Source: Mycobacterium sp.
Lineage (GTDB): Bacteria; Actinomycetota; Actinomycetes; Mycobacteriales; Mycobacteriaceae
Reading direction: 5' to 3'
DNA: 64,000 bases
Assembly (NCBI RefSeq): GCF_004298145.1
Contig: NZ_SCRH01000032.1
Span: 1-64,000 of the forward strand
Shown here: one piece after another, positions 55,286 through 64,000 of the stretch
How positions within the stretch are numbered: the first letter of the stretch is position 1
Layout: every line of letters begins with the position of its first letter
Program-made: the position numbers and the translations under genes
The notes under the pieces: model-generated
What the model was told of the DNA's origin: nothing
What the model saw: only the letters and a program-made list of their open reading frames with translations
Database searches by the model: none

Positions 55286-55320
55286 GGGGTCCGGTCCAAT
55301 TGTTGGGCCGGGCCCCTTTT
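55286..55320 (+). terminator. Rho-independent terminator
   Basis: GGGGTCCGGTCCAA (55286-55299) pairs with TTGGGCCGGGCCCC (55303-55316), 14 positions including two G-U pairs, around a 3-nt loop, and four T follow. This is the most canonical intrinsic terminator in the window, and it belongs to whatever plus-strand gene once lay upstream. Confidence 0.85.
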
Positions 55321-55607
55321 CGCGCGCAGTGTTCAAACCGCCGCGCCCGGCTGTCCCTGGCATGACCCGCCCGCCGGTGCGTGGCGTGCGGTGGAATAGC
55401 CAAGTGGAGCACGGGCTTTGGAGCTCGCGTGTCCAGAGTTGTCGCGTTTCTGCGTGCCGGCCGCCCGTCCCGCGCGCCGGCCGGCCGGCGAGGAAGTCAT
55501 GACCATCGCCGGGAAACGTGTTGTACCCCAGCATCACCCGGCCGACAGCATCGACGTCGGGTGGAGATCATCAGGGTGACCTGGCCACCGGCGCTAAACC
55601 CGCGGAC
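55321..55607. other. Intergenic sequence without recognisable features
   Basis: Nothing supported here. A stretch at about 55386-55460 looks vaguely tRNA-like but lacks a T-arm and paired stems. Short open frames have no ribosome sites. Confidence 0.5.
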
Positions 55608-56372
55608 TCACACCCGCTGCAGGTCCACCACCAGCGGGCGGTGATCGGAAATCGGCATGCGGCTGGCCTCGACCGCATCGCCGCGCAATCCGGGATCGTC
55701 GGTCAAGATGTGGTCGAGCTGGCGGTTGGGATTATCGGCGGGAAAGGTTTCCGCGAGAGCCAATGCGCGCATGCCCGACCAGCGACCAACGGTTTGCGGC
55801 GTCATGTTCAAGTCGCCGGTCAACAGCCGCGGCCCGGGGAAGCCGCGCAGGTCATGAACCACTCGGCGCAGCTGGCGCCGGTTCCAGCCCGGAACGAAGG
55901 ACAGGTGCGTGTTGGCCACCGTCAGCCCGCCCATCGGGGTGTGCAGCTGCGCAATGACCGCGGCGCGCGCCTCCTCATCGACGACCATCACCCGGTTGGG
56001 GCCGGGCAGGTACATCGGAAACCGCATCGGGATGCGGGGTAGTCGCAAGACCTGCCATCTGGCCACCGGGTATCGCGACAGCAGGGCAATTCCGTAAGCG
56101 GCGGTCCCGGGCTGTTCGCGGCCGGTGGCGGCCATCCAGGTCGCCCCCGGGGTTCCGGAAATCGCCGCCACGAACCGGTGCTCGACCGCGCCCATGGCTT
56201 CGGCCGCCGCAGCGGTCAGGTCGGCCCGCTCGGAGCGTGGTTGATCACAGTCGACCTCCTGCAAGCTGAGCACGTCCGGATCGAGGCGGCGTACGCAGTC
56301 GCGCAGGCGCCGAACGTCGACGCCATCTCCGACCGTGCGGCCGTGCAGGATGTTGAATGTCGCCACGCGCAT
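55608..56372 (-). CDS. Endonuclease/exonuclease/phosphatase-family hydrolase
   Basis: 254 residues of the EEP fold. ATFNILHG starts the fold, LQEVD is the metal-binding Glu, TVANTHLSF and GDLNMTP hold the catalytic Asp and Asn, and SDHRPLVVDL ends it. Family members cut DNA, phosphoinositides or sphingomyelin; nothing distinguishes these here. ATG 56372 gives a start directly on the fold; a GTG at 56390 is possible. Confidence 0.82.
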   Translation of the reverse strand: MRVATFNILHGRTVGDGVDVRRLRDCVRRLDPDVLSLQEVDCDQPRSERADLTAAAAEAMGAVEHRFVAAISGTPGATWMAATGREQPGTAAYGIALLSRYPVARWQVLRLPRIPMRFPMYLPGPNRVMVVDEEARAAVIAQLHTPMGGLTVANTHLSFVPGWNRRQLRRVVHDLRGFPGPRLLTGDLNMTPQTVGRWSGMRALALAETFPADNPNRQLDHILTDDPGLRGDAVEASRMPISDHRPLVVDLQRV

Positions 56373-56442
56373 AGGCTTTCGCCTACCCACTTTCCCGCTC
56401 GCGCACGCACCGCGGCATTCCCGCGGCGGGTCGGTGCGCGGG

Positions 56443-57216
56443 TCACCGAAATACCAGCTCGCCCACCGCGAGGATGCGCTGAAGCACGAACCTGGGCAAT
56501 ATTGGTGAGGGTTCCCCGCCGGCGGGCTCGAGCTGGCTTCGATAGCATTGCGCCGCGCGGCGTTTGCGACCCATTGCCCAGCTGGGTGAGGGCACCGAAT
56601 AGGCCCGGCCCCACGGCACCGCCGGATCGGCGAGATGCGCCCAATGCCACATCAGCACCGGGTATTCGAGCAGCGTCGCGCCGGTGCGGGCACACGCGGC
56701 CGAGGCCGCACGTCCCACGGCTTCGTGATCGGGGTCCCCGTCACCCCGCCACGTCGCCGCACACCAGGTCTCCGGACCGTCACCCTCGAGGATCTCCGCC
56801 AGCGTTTCGGCCAGCGCGTCCTCGTGATCTGTCAGCTCACCGTCGGGAAAACCCAGCGAGGTCGGACTGGGGATATTCAAAAGGCTGACCGCCCTGCCCA
56901 ATTCGTATCTGCGGATGGTTTCCATCCGAAGTCGGTCCGAAGCCGACACGCCGGGTTGAGCGGCGCCCCCATCGCTGACCGAGACCACCCGGACGTCAAC
57001 CCCCATCGCGGTCAGTTGCGTGGTCATCGCACCCAAGCCCAGGGTCTCGTCGTCGGGATGCGGGGCGACGACGATCAGCCGTCGACACTCGGTCAGATCC
57101 AGTGCCGGCAGGGGCCTTTCCTCGAAAGCGGCCAGCCACAACGGCACCGGGGTACCGCCGCGGGTCAGCGGCTTGGCCGCAAACCTTGCGCAGTTGCCTG
57201 CCGGCACGGTGATCAC
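56443..57216 (-). CDS. PIG-L (LmbE) family deacetylase
   Basis: 257 residues. The zinc motif PHPDDETLG lies near residue 51 and GDGDPDHEAVGRA near 155, the two metal-binding motifs of the family that includes MshB. The N-terminal 40 residues are an extension. The substrate is probably an N-acetylglucosaminyl compound. The GTG start at 57216 overlaps the acyl-CoA dehydrogenase stop by four bases (GTGA), so the pair is co-translated. Confidence 0.82.
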   Translation of the reverse strand: MITVPAGNCARFAAKPLTRGGTPVPLWLAAFEERPLPALDLTECRRLIVVAPHPDDETLGLGAMTTQLTAMGVDVRVVSVSDGGAAQPGVSASDRLRMETIRRYELGRAVSLLNIPSPTSLGFPDGELTDHEDALAETLAEILEGDGPETWCAATWRGDGDPDHEAVGRAASAACARTGATLLEYPVLMWHWAHLADPAVPWGRAYSVPSPSWAMGRKRRAAQCYRSQLEPAGGEPSPILPRFVLQRILAVGELVFR

Positions 57217-58163
57217 GGCGCCCTCATCGCCTGCTTGCCCGCCAGCCGCCCGAGCTCGGCCAGGTCTCGTTCCGCATGACTCTGCCGGATGTAGATGCTC
57301 AGATCGGCGACCCGTTGAGCGTGCCGTCCGTCCTGGCAGAGCGGGCCGGGGCCCAGGGCGCGCCCGCTGCGCGTAATTGCTTCGTCGACAGCGTGTTCCA
57401 CGACCGTACGGACCCGGCGGGCCAGCAGTTGCGCGGTACCGAATCGGTCGAACGGATCGGCGTCGACCTGGATCGCCGCTTCGGCCAGCATCGCGTCGCT
57501 GGCGGCCAGCGCGGCATCCACCGCACCCAAGTGCGCCAGCGAATACGCGTCGGCTGATTTGCTTGCGGCGCAACGATATAGCGGGTCGGCGACCCTGCGT
57601 GCACCGCCGAGCCAACACGCGGCGACACCGATTGCGCCGTGCCAGAACCCCGGCCGATTCAGGTAGTCTCCGGGGTCGCCCACGGCGACGGCCTGGGCGT
57701 TGTTGAACTGGACCGGCCTGGTGTCGCTGCCGGCCATCCCCGCGTTCCACCAGGTGCTGGGCAACGCCTTGACAGCGGGGTCGGTCACCGTCACCGCGAA
57801 CAGGCCTGGCGTCCCGTCGAGTCGAGCGGTGACCAGCGCGTGGGTGCAGAACCCGGCGCCCGAGCACCACACCTTCGTCCCGTTCAGGGTGAACGCGCCG
57901 TCGGCGCCGGTGGCACGCAGCGTCGCGTCCGGGGCTTCGGCCGCCCACACACCCCACAGCTGACCCGGGTCGGGAGGCTTACCGCCCAACTCGTGAAGTA
58001 TCGCGACCGCGTCGACGTGCGACTCGGCGATCCTGGCCGCAACGATGTTGTCCTCGGCCAGCCGCGCCAGCCGCTGCCAGCGTTCGGTGGTGCGTCCCGA
58101 CGCCGGAAGGGGTAACTCGAGTCGTCCGGACTCGAGCCAGTGTTCAACCAGCCCCGCCGTCAC
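57213..58163 (-). CDS. Acyl-CoA-dehydrogenase-like protein
   Basis: 316 residues, shorter than the usual 380. The middle has the ACAD beta domain (LWGVWAAEAPDATLRA, KVWCSGAGFCTHALV, SGAGF pattern) and a C-terminal helical domain; the N-terminal helical domain is short. The catalytic Glu normally in the C-terminal domain is not evident, so activity is uncertain. The start is GTG 58163 with a G-rich site upstream. It is coupled to the PIG-L gene; in actinobacteria I recall such pairs in glycosyltransferase/methyltransferase clusters, here reduced to two genes. Confidence 0.65.
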   Translation of the reverse strand: MTAGLVEHWLESGRLELPLPASGRTTERWQRLARLAEDNIVAARIAESHVDAVAILHELGGKPPDPGQLWGVWAAEAPDATLRATGADGAFTLNGTKVWCSGAGFCTHALVTARLDGTPGLFAVTVTDPAVKALPSTWWNAGMAGSDTRPVQFNNAQAVAVGDPGDYLNRPGFWHGAIGVAACWLGGARRVADPLYRCAASKSADAYSLAHLGAVDAALAASDAMLAEAAIQVDADPFDRFGTAQLLARRVRTVVEHAVDEAITRSGRALGPGPLCQDGRHAQRVADLSIYIRQSHAERDLAELGRLAGKQAMRAP

Positions 58164-58378
58164 GCCGGACCCCCCGCCGCGGATCTCCCCGATGGCCTGA
58201 AGCGGTGGGCGAATCCGTAGGGGGCCCGGGCCGGAATCACGACGGCCGCAGCGCCATATGAGCGTGGTACCGCGCTTGACATAACGGACGATTTCCCCCG
58301 TTGGCCACAAGTTAAACGGTCTTACGATCGTCAACCGGCGGGTTGCCCGTGCCGCCGGCGGGGTATGACCTATGCACC

Positions 58379-58796
58379 ATGGCACGCCTCGACGCACATG
58401 CCGACGCAACCAGCTGCGACTCGCGTTTGCGAGAGGCGCTGAGGGGCGCCGCCTCGGCGCTCAAGGAACATGGGCCGCGCTTCGCGCTGGCCGGTAGCTA
58501 CGCGTTATGGGCCTACGGTGCACCGGAACCCAGCCATGATGTGGACCTCGCGGTGGCCGAAGCCGACGTGGAGACCGCGGTGGCCACCCTCACCAATGCC
58601 GGGTTCGTCATCGAACGGCCCCCGGAGGATTGGCTGTTCAAGGCGCGCACCGGCGATACGCTCGTCGACGTCCTGCACCGGATCAACGGCGTACCCGTCG
58701 ATGCCGACACGTTGGACCATGCCGGACACCGCCGAAAACGACTACGCGGTCGCCTTCCTGGTGCTAGCCGACCGGCTTGGCCTGACGCGTCAGTGA
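58379..58796 (+). pseudogene. Nucleotidyltransferase-family protein with internal deletion and frameshift
   Basis: The N-terminal part is normal: FALAGSYALWAYGAPEPSHDVDLAV (GS...D.D nucleotidyltransferase core) and DWLFKARTGDTLVDVLHRINGVPVD. At about 58718 the frame changes; a second frame continues ENDYAVAFLVLADRLGL and stops at 58796, matching the family's C-terminal end. The central segment, expected to be tens of residues, is missing. Start ATG 58379. The end overlaps the convergent next gene by seven bases. Confidence 0.7.
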
Positions 58797-59047
58797 TTAC
58801 GTAGCTTGGCCACCAGCTTGTCTTTCGTCAGGCTCGAATAGCCTGATATGCCAAGCTCTTTGGCCCGCTTCTTCAGCTCGGGAACGGTCCAGTCCTGATA
58901 GGACCCGGACTTGCCGCCCTTGCGGCCCACCGAAGACTTGCCCCGGGCGGCGGCCGCATTCGAAATCCGCGCGGCCTTCTCCTTGGAGTCGCCCTTCTTG
59001 CGCAGATCCTGATACAGCTTTTCGTTCTTGATCGACGAACGCGGCAT
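58790..59047 (-). CDS. Small basic SAP/Rho-N-like protein
   Basis: 85 residues. An N-terminal helix (KNEKLYQDLRKKGDSKEKAARISNAAA) resembles DUF7218; the C-terminal half (WTVPELKKRAKELGISGYSSLTKDKLVAKLR) is a Rho-N/SAP-type helix-extension-helix that usually binds nucleic acid. It lies upstream of and in the same direction as nothing else close; katE is further upstream on the same strand. Function unknown. Confidence 0.78.
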   Translation of the reverse strand: MPRSSIKNEKLYQDLRKKGDSKEKAARISNAAAARGKSSVGRKGGKSGSYQDWTVPELKKRAKELGISGYSSLTKDKLVAKLRNH

Positions 59048-59119
59048 GATCCATCCTCCTGTCCACGATGAGACGCCTTTTCAGTTATGCCCGCCCCGGC
59101 CGAACGGAAACCACCTTCC

Positions 59120-61219
59120 CTAGGCCGGCACGGGGTCGGTGCGCCGCTGCCAGCAACGGTGTTGGGCCAGAGCGCCGGCAAACTCCTCGACGAAGCGATC
59201 CGGCAACTCGTCGGCGGCGGCTTTGGTGGTGATGACGGATTGATCGTTGAGCACGTCGGTGTCCTCGGCGAGACGGCTGGTGATACCGGCGGTGCGCAGC
59301 AGATCGACGCCGGCGCCATAGGCGCCGATGGGCTTGAGATGCTTGTAGGCCTCGGTCACGAAGTGCACCGCATAACCGTCGTCGGAAAGCGTCGCGATGG
59401 AGCCCGGCCCGCACGCCACCACGACCGCGTCGTAGAGCACCGACGCCATCGTCGTGAAGGATCGGTCGACGGGGAGCTCGCCGCCGGATCCGCCCGCCAA
59501 GGTGCCGCCGGCCACCGGGGCCAACACCTCGACCACGGCGCCGCGCTGTCCCATCAGTTCGATAAAGCGCTGTGTGCCCACCACATCGACGCCATCGGCG
59601 GCCAGCACGGCGACCTTGCGCGATTCGATGGTGTCGCCCGCGTCGGTGACTTGCGACAGCGCCGGCGAGGCGGGCACCGTGTCGACCTGCTCCTCGGGCG
59701 GCGCGGGAAGTCCCAGCTTCGCGGCCACCTGCGCGGCCAGCTCGCCGTCGACCCGTGCGAGTTGTGCCACCACCGCCGAACGGATCTCGGGCACTTCCAC
59801 CTTGCCGAGCTCGAAGGCGAACGCGGCGACGATGTGTTCGGCTTCCACGCGCGTCATGCTCGTCCAGAACATCCGCGCCTGACTGTGGTGATTCTCGAAG
59901 GACTCGGCCCGCCTACGCATCGTCTGGCCGTCCAGCCGCTGGGTGTAGTGCCGGAATACGTTCTCGTCGGCCAGCGCCGGACAGCCGCCGCCGATGCTGT
60001 TCTTGTAGTAGCTGGACCGGCCCTGCGGTATCGCATGCTGTCCGTAGCCGTCGTGCTGGTTGGTTCTGACCTCGGCCACCGGACGGTTGATCGGCAGCTG
60101 GGCGAAGTTGGGGCCGCCCAGCCGGATCAGCTGGGTGTCCAGGTAGGAGAAGTTGCGGAACTGCAGCAGCGGGTCGTTTGTGAAGTCGATGCCCGGCACC
60201 ACGTTTGCGGTGTGGAACGCGACCTGCTCGGTCTCGGCGAAGAAGTTGTCCGGGTTGCGGTTCAACACCATCTTTCCCACCGGACGAACCGGAACCTGTT
60301 CCTCCGGAATGATTTTCGTCGCGTCGAGAAGATCGAAATCGAACTTGAACTCGTCCTTTTCGGCCACCAGCTGGACGCCGAGCTCCCACTGGGGGTACTG
60401 GCCCGACTCGATGGCCTCCCACAGGTCGCGGCGGTTGTAATCGGGGTCTTTGCCGGCGATCTTCTGACATTCGTCCCAGATCAGCGAGTGCACGCCGAGC
60501 CGCGGCTTCCAGTGGAATTTCACGAAAGTTCCCTCACCGCGGTCGTTTACCAGTCGGAACGTGTGTACGCCGAAGCCCTGCATCATGCGGTAGCTGCGCG
60601 GCAACGCCCGATCCGACATCAGCCACATGATGGTGTGCAGCGTCTCGGGTTGCAGCGACACGAAGTCCCACAGGGTGTCGTGGGCCGACTGCGCCTGTGG
60701 AATCTCGTTGTGCGGCTCGGGTTTCACCGCGTGCACGAAATCGGGGAATTTGATGCCGTCCTGGATGAAGAACACCGGGAAGTTATTGCCCACCAGGTCG
60801 TAATTGCCTTGTCCGGTATAGAATTTCGTTGCAAATCCACGCACGTCGCGCACCGTGTCGGCCGAACCCCGCGACCCGGCCACCGTGGAGAACCGCACGA
60901 ACACCGGGGTCTGAAGGCCCGGTGTCGTCAAGAATTTCGCGGCGGTGTATTGCGCCAACGAGTCGTCGTACGGTTCGAAGTAGCCATAGGCGCCGGCGCC
61001 GCGCGCGTGAACCACGCGCTCCGGGATGCGCTCGTGGTCGAAATGGGTGATCTTCTCGCGGGCGTGAAAGTCCTCCAGCAGCGTCGGTCCCCGCTCACCG
61101 ACGGTCAGCGAATCGTCGGTGGCCTCGACGCGCACGCCCTGCTGAGTCGTCAGGTATCCGGTGTCCCGACGGAACCGCGCGGACTCCAGGTCGCGCTGCT
61201 TCGGATTCTGGTCGGCCAT
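59120..61219 (-). CDS. katE: Large-subunit catalase HPII (KatE)
   Basis: 699 residues, clade 2. Catalytic motifs: [14 protein letters not shown] (distal His), [11 protein letters not shown] (Asn) and [12 protein letters not shown] (proximal haem-ligand Tyr). The C-terminal flavodoxin/GATase1-like domain (about 540-699; [13 protein letters not shown]) is intact. It disproportionates H2O2 and is typically stationary-phase induced. ATG 61219 has AGAGAGGCAGG upstream. Confidence 0.92.
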   Translation of the reverse strand: MADQNPKQRDLESARFRRDTGYLTTQQGVRVEATDDSLTVGERGPTLLEDFHAREKITHFDHERIPERVVHARGAGAYGYFEPYDDSLAQYTAAKFLTTPGLQTPVFVRFSTVAGSRGSADTVRDVRGFATKFYTGQGNYDLVGNNFPVFFIQDGIKFPDFVHAVKPEPHNEIPQAQSAHDTLWDFVSLQPETLHTIMWLMSDRALPRSYRMMQGFGVHTFRLVNDRGEGTFVKFHWKPRLGVHSLIWDECQKIAGKDPDYNRRDLWEAIESGQYPQWELGVQLVAEKDEFKFDFDLLDATKIIPEEQVPVRPVGKMVLNRNPDNFFAETEQVAFHTANVVPGIDFTNDPLLQFRNFSYLDTQLIRLGGPNFAQLPINRPVAEVRTNQHDGYGQHAIPQGRSSYYKNSIGGGCPALADENVFRHYTQRLDGQTMRRRAESFENHHSQARMFWTSMTRVEAEHIVAAFAFELGKVEVPEIRSAVVAQLARVDGELAAQVAAKLGLPAPPEEQVDTVPASPALSQVTDAGDTIESRKVAVLAADGVDVVGTQRFIELMGQRGAVVEVLAPVAGGTLAGGSGGELPVDRSFTTMASVLYDAVVVACGPGSIATLSDDGYAVHFVTEAYKHLKPIGAYGAGVDLLRTAGITSRLAEDTDVLNDQSVITTKAAADELPDRFVEEFAGALAQHRCWQRRTDPVPA

Positions 61220-61293
61220 GGCCTGCCTCTCTGACTGATTTGCTGTGATGGGCCGCTCAGCGGTGTGGAGTACCACCGCCGAACCGGAGTGAA

Positions 61294-61339
61294 ACCGCGC
61301 GAACGCGGCCCTGTCCACCGCGCGAATGCGGCCCTGTCC
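61294..61339 (+). repeat. 23-bp tandem direct repeat upstream of katE
   Basis: Two copies of a 23-bp unit (61294-61316, 61317-61339) differ at one position. They stand 75-120 bp upstream of the katE start, within its promoter region. The rest of 61220-61515 has no recognisable signal. Confidence 0.8.
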
Positions 61340-61515
61340 ATCGCTTCGAGGGGTGCCTACCATCGATGGGGTTAGCCGGAAGTGGTGATTGCGGTGGCCA
61401 ACGAAGACGGCACGAACCGGGTGGCCCCGGGCATGGCCGATAGAGCCGGACCCGGCCCATTCCCCGTAATCAGCTACCGGTTCTCGAGCACCGACCCGCC
61501 TGGGAGTGAAGTCCG

Positions 61516-61998
61516 ATGAATGTCCATCCTCCGGCTATCCGGATCGAGATGGAAACCCGTCAGGACGTACCCATCCTGACGATAAGGGGTGCGCTCGATA
61601 GTGCTACCTATCTCGCCGTCCGCGACGCCGTGATCACGGCGTCGATCGACGAGCGGCGTGCGGTGATCGTCGATATCGACCGTTTGCACGCTTCATCCGT
61701 TTCGGCCCGGACGGTGTTCAAAAGCGCTCGGTGGCATGTCAGCGTGTAGCCGGACGTCCCGATACTGCTGGTGTGTGGACAACTAGCGGTGCGTCGCGCG
61801 ATCGCCACGGCCGGTGTCACCCGATATGTGCCGATACATTCCACCCGGGAGCCCGGCCGGCGCGAAGATGCCGATCGCGGTGCCGACATGGTCTCCGGAC
61901 TGGCCATCGTCGCCGCGGTGACCCGGGCGTGGGGTGCGGCGCCGACGTGTTCGGGCAAAACCGTATGGACATTGGTCGGTCGGGAAAACCAGCTCTGA
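61516..61998 (+). pseudogene. STAS-type regulator interrupted by an amber codon
   Basis: A single frame of 160 sense codons is broken only by TAG at codon 78 (61747-61749). The first part (VPILTIRGALDSATYLAVRDAV...VIVDIDRLHASSV) is a STAS/anti-anti-sigma-like fold. After the stop the same frame continues PDVPILLVCGQLAVRRAIATAGVTRYVPI, the rest of the STAS fold, and then GLAIVAAVTRAW. A Trp codon TGG to TAG change is the simplest explanation. Start ATG 61516 follows GGGAGTGAAG. Confidence 0.7.
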
Positions 61999-62175
61999 CG
62001 CCTCGCCGGGGCGGTGGCGTACCGCGCAAGCGCGTTTAACCAGCTCAACCGCGTCCAGCGGACGAAATTCCAGCCACCAAACGAAGCGGTGATCTTGTTC
62101 GTTTCGCGGACGCCCCCAAGTGGTATGCCACGTGATGTTGGGGCGGATGGATGACGCGTGCGGAGGGAACCGCGG

Positions 62176-63354
62176 TTGAAGATCGCAATTGTCAGCGGCG
62201 ATGACGTCGTCGGGGAGGATCCCGAGCAGCTGGGTGGCGCGCTGAGCGCCCAGGGGCATGACGCGACGGTCTGCCTGCGGCAAGGCGGTCGACGACGCGC
62301 CAAGGCAGCCGTCGGCGGCTTTCGCCGCGTGTCGGTTGCCGCCGGCCCGCGTTCGGCGGCCTCCGCCGTCGACGTGTTGCCCTATGTCGGGGACTGGGCG
62401 GCAAAACTCGAGCGCGCCTGGTCGAAGGAACGGCCCGACATCGTGCATGCGTACGGATGGCTGGGCGGCTTGGCCTCACAACTGGCCGTACAACATCGGC
62501 GTGTCCCGGTCGTGCAGACGTTCTTGGGCCTGGCCGCGACATCGCGCACCCACGCCGTGGCCCCACCGCATCAGTGCGAACGCGAGCGCATCGAGCGGCT
62601 GCTGGCGCGGAGCGCGACCTGGGCGACGGGGGAGAGCAGCGCCGAGGTCGACCTGCTGGCCCGATTCCGCCGCAGCCGGGCGCGAGTGTCCGCCTTGACG
62701 TGCGGCGTGGACTCCGAGCGCTACACCCCGACCGGTCCGGAAATCGCCCATAACGGGTTTCAACGCATTCTGTGTGTGGCATCGAATCCACTGCAGCATA
62801 ACGGTTTCGATATCGCGATCAGCGCGCTGTACCGGGTCCCCGGCGCCGAGTTGGTCATCGCCGAAAGCGACGCGACCAACACCGTGCACGACGATGCGCG
62901 AGCCCAGCTGCATTATCTCGCCAAGGAATTCGGGGTCGCCGACCGAGTCCGTTTCGCGGGTACGATCGCCGGCAATGAGTTGCCGATATGGATCCGGTCC
63001 GCCGACGTCATGGTGTGCACACCTCGCCGACCGCCGCGTCCCTCGACCGTGTTACAGGCCATGGCCAGCGGTGTGGTGGTGGTCGCCGCGACCGTCGGCG
63101 CCCTGGCCGACGTCGTACTCGACGACATCACCGGCATCGTGCTGCCGCCGGAAGATCCCGCCGGCCTGGCGGCCGCTTTGAGAAGGCTTCTCGCCCAGAG
63201 TTTTCAGTGCGAAAGCATGGGCGCGGCCGGTCGCAGCCGTGCACAGTCACGCTTCGCATGGCAGCGGATTGCGCTCGACGCGCTGAATGTTTACCAACGC
63301 CTGGGGGCGCAAGACCGGGCACTGACAGCTCTGTCATCGATGGCGGCACGGTGA
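62176..63354 (+). CDS. GT4-family glycosyltransferase
   Basis: 392 residues with the GT-B fold: N-terminal Rossmann (IAIVSGDD), HAYGWLGGLAS, CGVDSERY in the hinge, and a C-terminal donor domain with FAGTIAGNELPIWIRSADVMVCTPRR and the PSTVLQAMASG loop of GT4 enzymes. The EX7E first Glu is replaced (RPSTVL), so donor handling may differ. TTG 62176 is preferred because GGAGGG lies eight bases upstream; a GTG at 62158 adds six residues. The acceptor is unknown. Confidence 0.82.
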   Translation: MKIAIVSGDDVVGEDPEQLGGALSAQGHDATVCLRQGGRRRAKAAVGGFRRVSVAAGPRSAASAVDVLPYVGDWAAKLERAWSKERPDIVHAYGWLGGLASQLAVQHRRVPVVQTFLGLAATSRTHAVAPPHQCERERIERLLARSATWATGESSAEVDLLARFRRSRARVSALTCGVDSERYTPTGPEIAHNGFQRILCVASNPLQHNGFDIAISALYRVPGAELVIAESDATNTVHDDARAQLHYLAKEFGVADRVRFAGTIAGNELPIWIRSADVMVCTPRRPPRPSTVLQAMASGVVVVAATVGALADVVLDDITGIVLPPEDPAGLAAALRRLLAQSFQCESMGAAGRSRAQSRFAWQRIALDALNVYQRLGAQDRALTALSSMAAR

Positions 63355-63396
63355 TGCAATGACGAGGGTGCCCACGGTCTGTCATCTGAGCCGGCC

Positions 63397-64000
63397 ATGA
63401 CCACCGCGACGAGCGTGACCGACAGAAAGCCCTCCGGGGTGCTCATCAGTTCTGCCGGCGAACCGGCCGAGGCGACTCGGACCGAATGCTGTCCCGCCCG
63501 TCCAGTGCCCGGAAGTGAGTCCGAGCAAGAGCTCCACCCAGTCGCGGTGGAATGCAAGGAATTTCGTGGCAGCGACGCAAAAGCGGCGCGCCGGCTTTTC
63601 GCCGGCGCTTATCGGCCTGGCTGGCGGATCTCTGAGTTCAGCGGCCACTGTGCGGTGTCACATCGGCGCAGGAACACCGGATCGATGACGGTGGACGAGG
63701 TGGCGATCCAGGGGCGATTGACGCTCGAGATTCCCGCGGCCGACGCGATTGTCGTGATACAGCCCCGCGCGGGATCGCTGAGCATTGCCGGCGGCCCCCC
63801 GGCGACGGCGGACTTCCCGATTCTCGTCGCGCACGGCATGTCCCGTGTACTGCGCTGCAACGGCGCGCGTTTCGATGTGGTTGTCCTCGCGGCGGATGTG
63901 CTGCACACGGTCGCCGCCGAGTGGCAAATGGCGTTGTCGCAACAGACCCAGTTCCTGAAGTGGCGTCCACGCTCGCGCGCCGCCGTGCGGGCCTGGCATC
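63397..64000 (+). CDS. AraC-type regulator, N-terminal part (runs off the window)
   Basis: An open frame from ATG 63397 to the window edge, 201 codons with no stop. From about residue 50 it reads CKEFRGSDAKAARRLFAGAY, VSHRRRNTGSMTVDE and IVVIQPRAGSLSI, the pattern of the ligand-binding domain in mycobacterial AraC-family regulators. The DNA-binding domain would lie beyond 64000. No ribosome site supports the ATG strongly, so the start is provisional. Confidence 0.5.
   Translation, partial: MTTATSVTDRKPSGVLISSAGEPAEATRTECCPARPVPGSESEQELHPVAVECKEFRGSDAKAARRLFAGAYRPGWRISEFSGHCAVSHRRRNTGSMTVDEVAIQGRLTLEIPAADAIVVIQPRAGSLSIAGGPPATADFPILVAHGMSRVLRCNGARFDVVVLAADVLHTVAAEWQMALSQQTQFLKWRPRSRAAVRAWH

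Noticed and set aside
55386..55460. tRNA-like stretch with AGCCAAGTGG and a TTTGGAG loop-like segment
   Set aside because: No pairing acceptor stem, no GTTCGAATC T-arm and no consistent anticodon stem; not a supportable tRNA.
59087..61234. Very long open frame opposite katE
   Set aside because: It is the antisense shadow of a high-GC gene; composition is low-complexity His/Arg/Gly/Val-rich and no domain is seen.
1..64000. CRISPR array, prophage or insertion sequence
   Set aside because: No regularly spaced direct repeats with unique spacers, no transposase, integrase or phage structural gene was seen; the tandem repeats have no spacers.

Overview
The window is high-GC DNA from a slow-growing Mycobacterium. 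The first ~21 kb keeps the gene content and order of the M. tuberculosis Rv3193c-Rv3204 block, running in the opposite direction. An 18-kDa (Hsp18-type) antigen gene, an MPT64 homologue and 56/57-bp repeats of a kind I associate with the M. avium complex point to that group. Species assignment is inference; no search was run.

Layout. 0-13.5 kb is a DNA-repair and redox core: an alkyltransferase-like protein, LipV, the AdnA/AdnB helicase-nuclease, a K+ channel-like protein, NudC, mycoredoxin Mrx1, UvrD2, then whiB7 behind a long leader with an alanine-rich upstream ORF. 13.5-21.5 kb holds an ABC1-family kinase-like protein, an E1/cyclodehydratase-like protein, a DUF2342 metalloprotease-like protein, a membrane PDZ-Lon protease and a large UPF0182 membrane protein. 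A deletion scar and an initiator tRNA follow. 22-27 kb carries a secreted MPT64 homologue, a peroxidase, a DMT transporter, an SDR and a lipid/diacylglycerol kinase-like protein.

27.3-34 kb is the most notable region. An AT-rich ~480-bp control region with a duplicated 23-bp motif precedes a four-gene unit: fatty-acyl-AMP ligase/carrier/thioester reductase, a ferritin-like PF10118 protein, an alpha/beta hydrolase and a phthalate-dioxygenase-reductase-type flavin/2Fe-2S protein. This looks like a pathway that makes a fatty aldehyde and then oxidises it or removes its carbonyl. 34-42 kb is a stress/dormancy cluster: antiporter, Acg-type nitroreductase, PPOX protein, an orphan DosR paralogue with two DosR-like boxes, PAS-ANTAR, Hsp18, a divergent MerR/HspR-like regulator and GAF-ANTAR. 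42-64 kb is mixed accessory content: GlgX, a diguanylate cyclase, SDR and AKR enzymes, a PknH-sensor-like protein, hemerythrin, a shortened UdgX, a TPP enzyme, a haemophore, PIG-L and acyl-CoA dehydrogenase genes, catalase KatE, a glycosyltransferase and a partial regulator running off the end.

Decay is frequent to the right of the tRNA scar. I see a stop codon splitting topoisomerase IB, an amber codon splitting a STAS protein, a frameshifted and truncated NDH-2-like gene, an internally deleted nucleotidyltransferase, a UdgX missing its motif A, and a possible CsbD-like remnant. Several genes appear to be leaderless, with a TANNNT -10 element 6-7 nt before the start codon.
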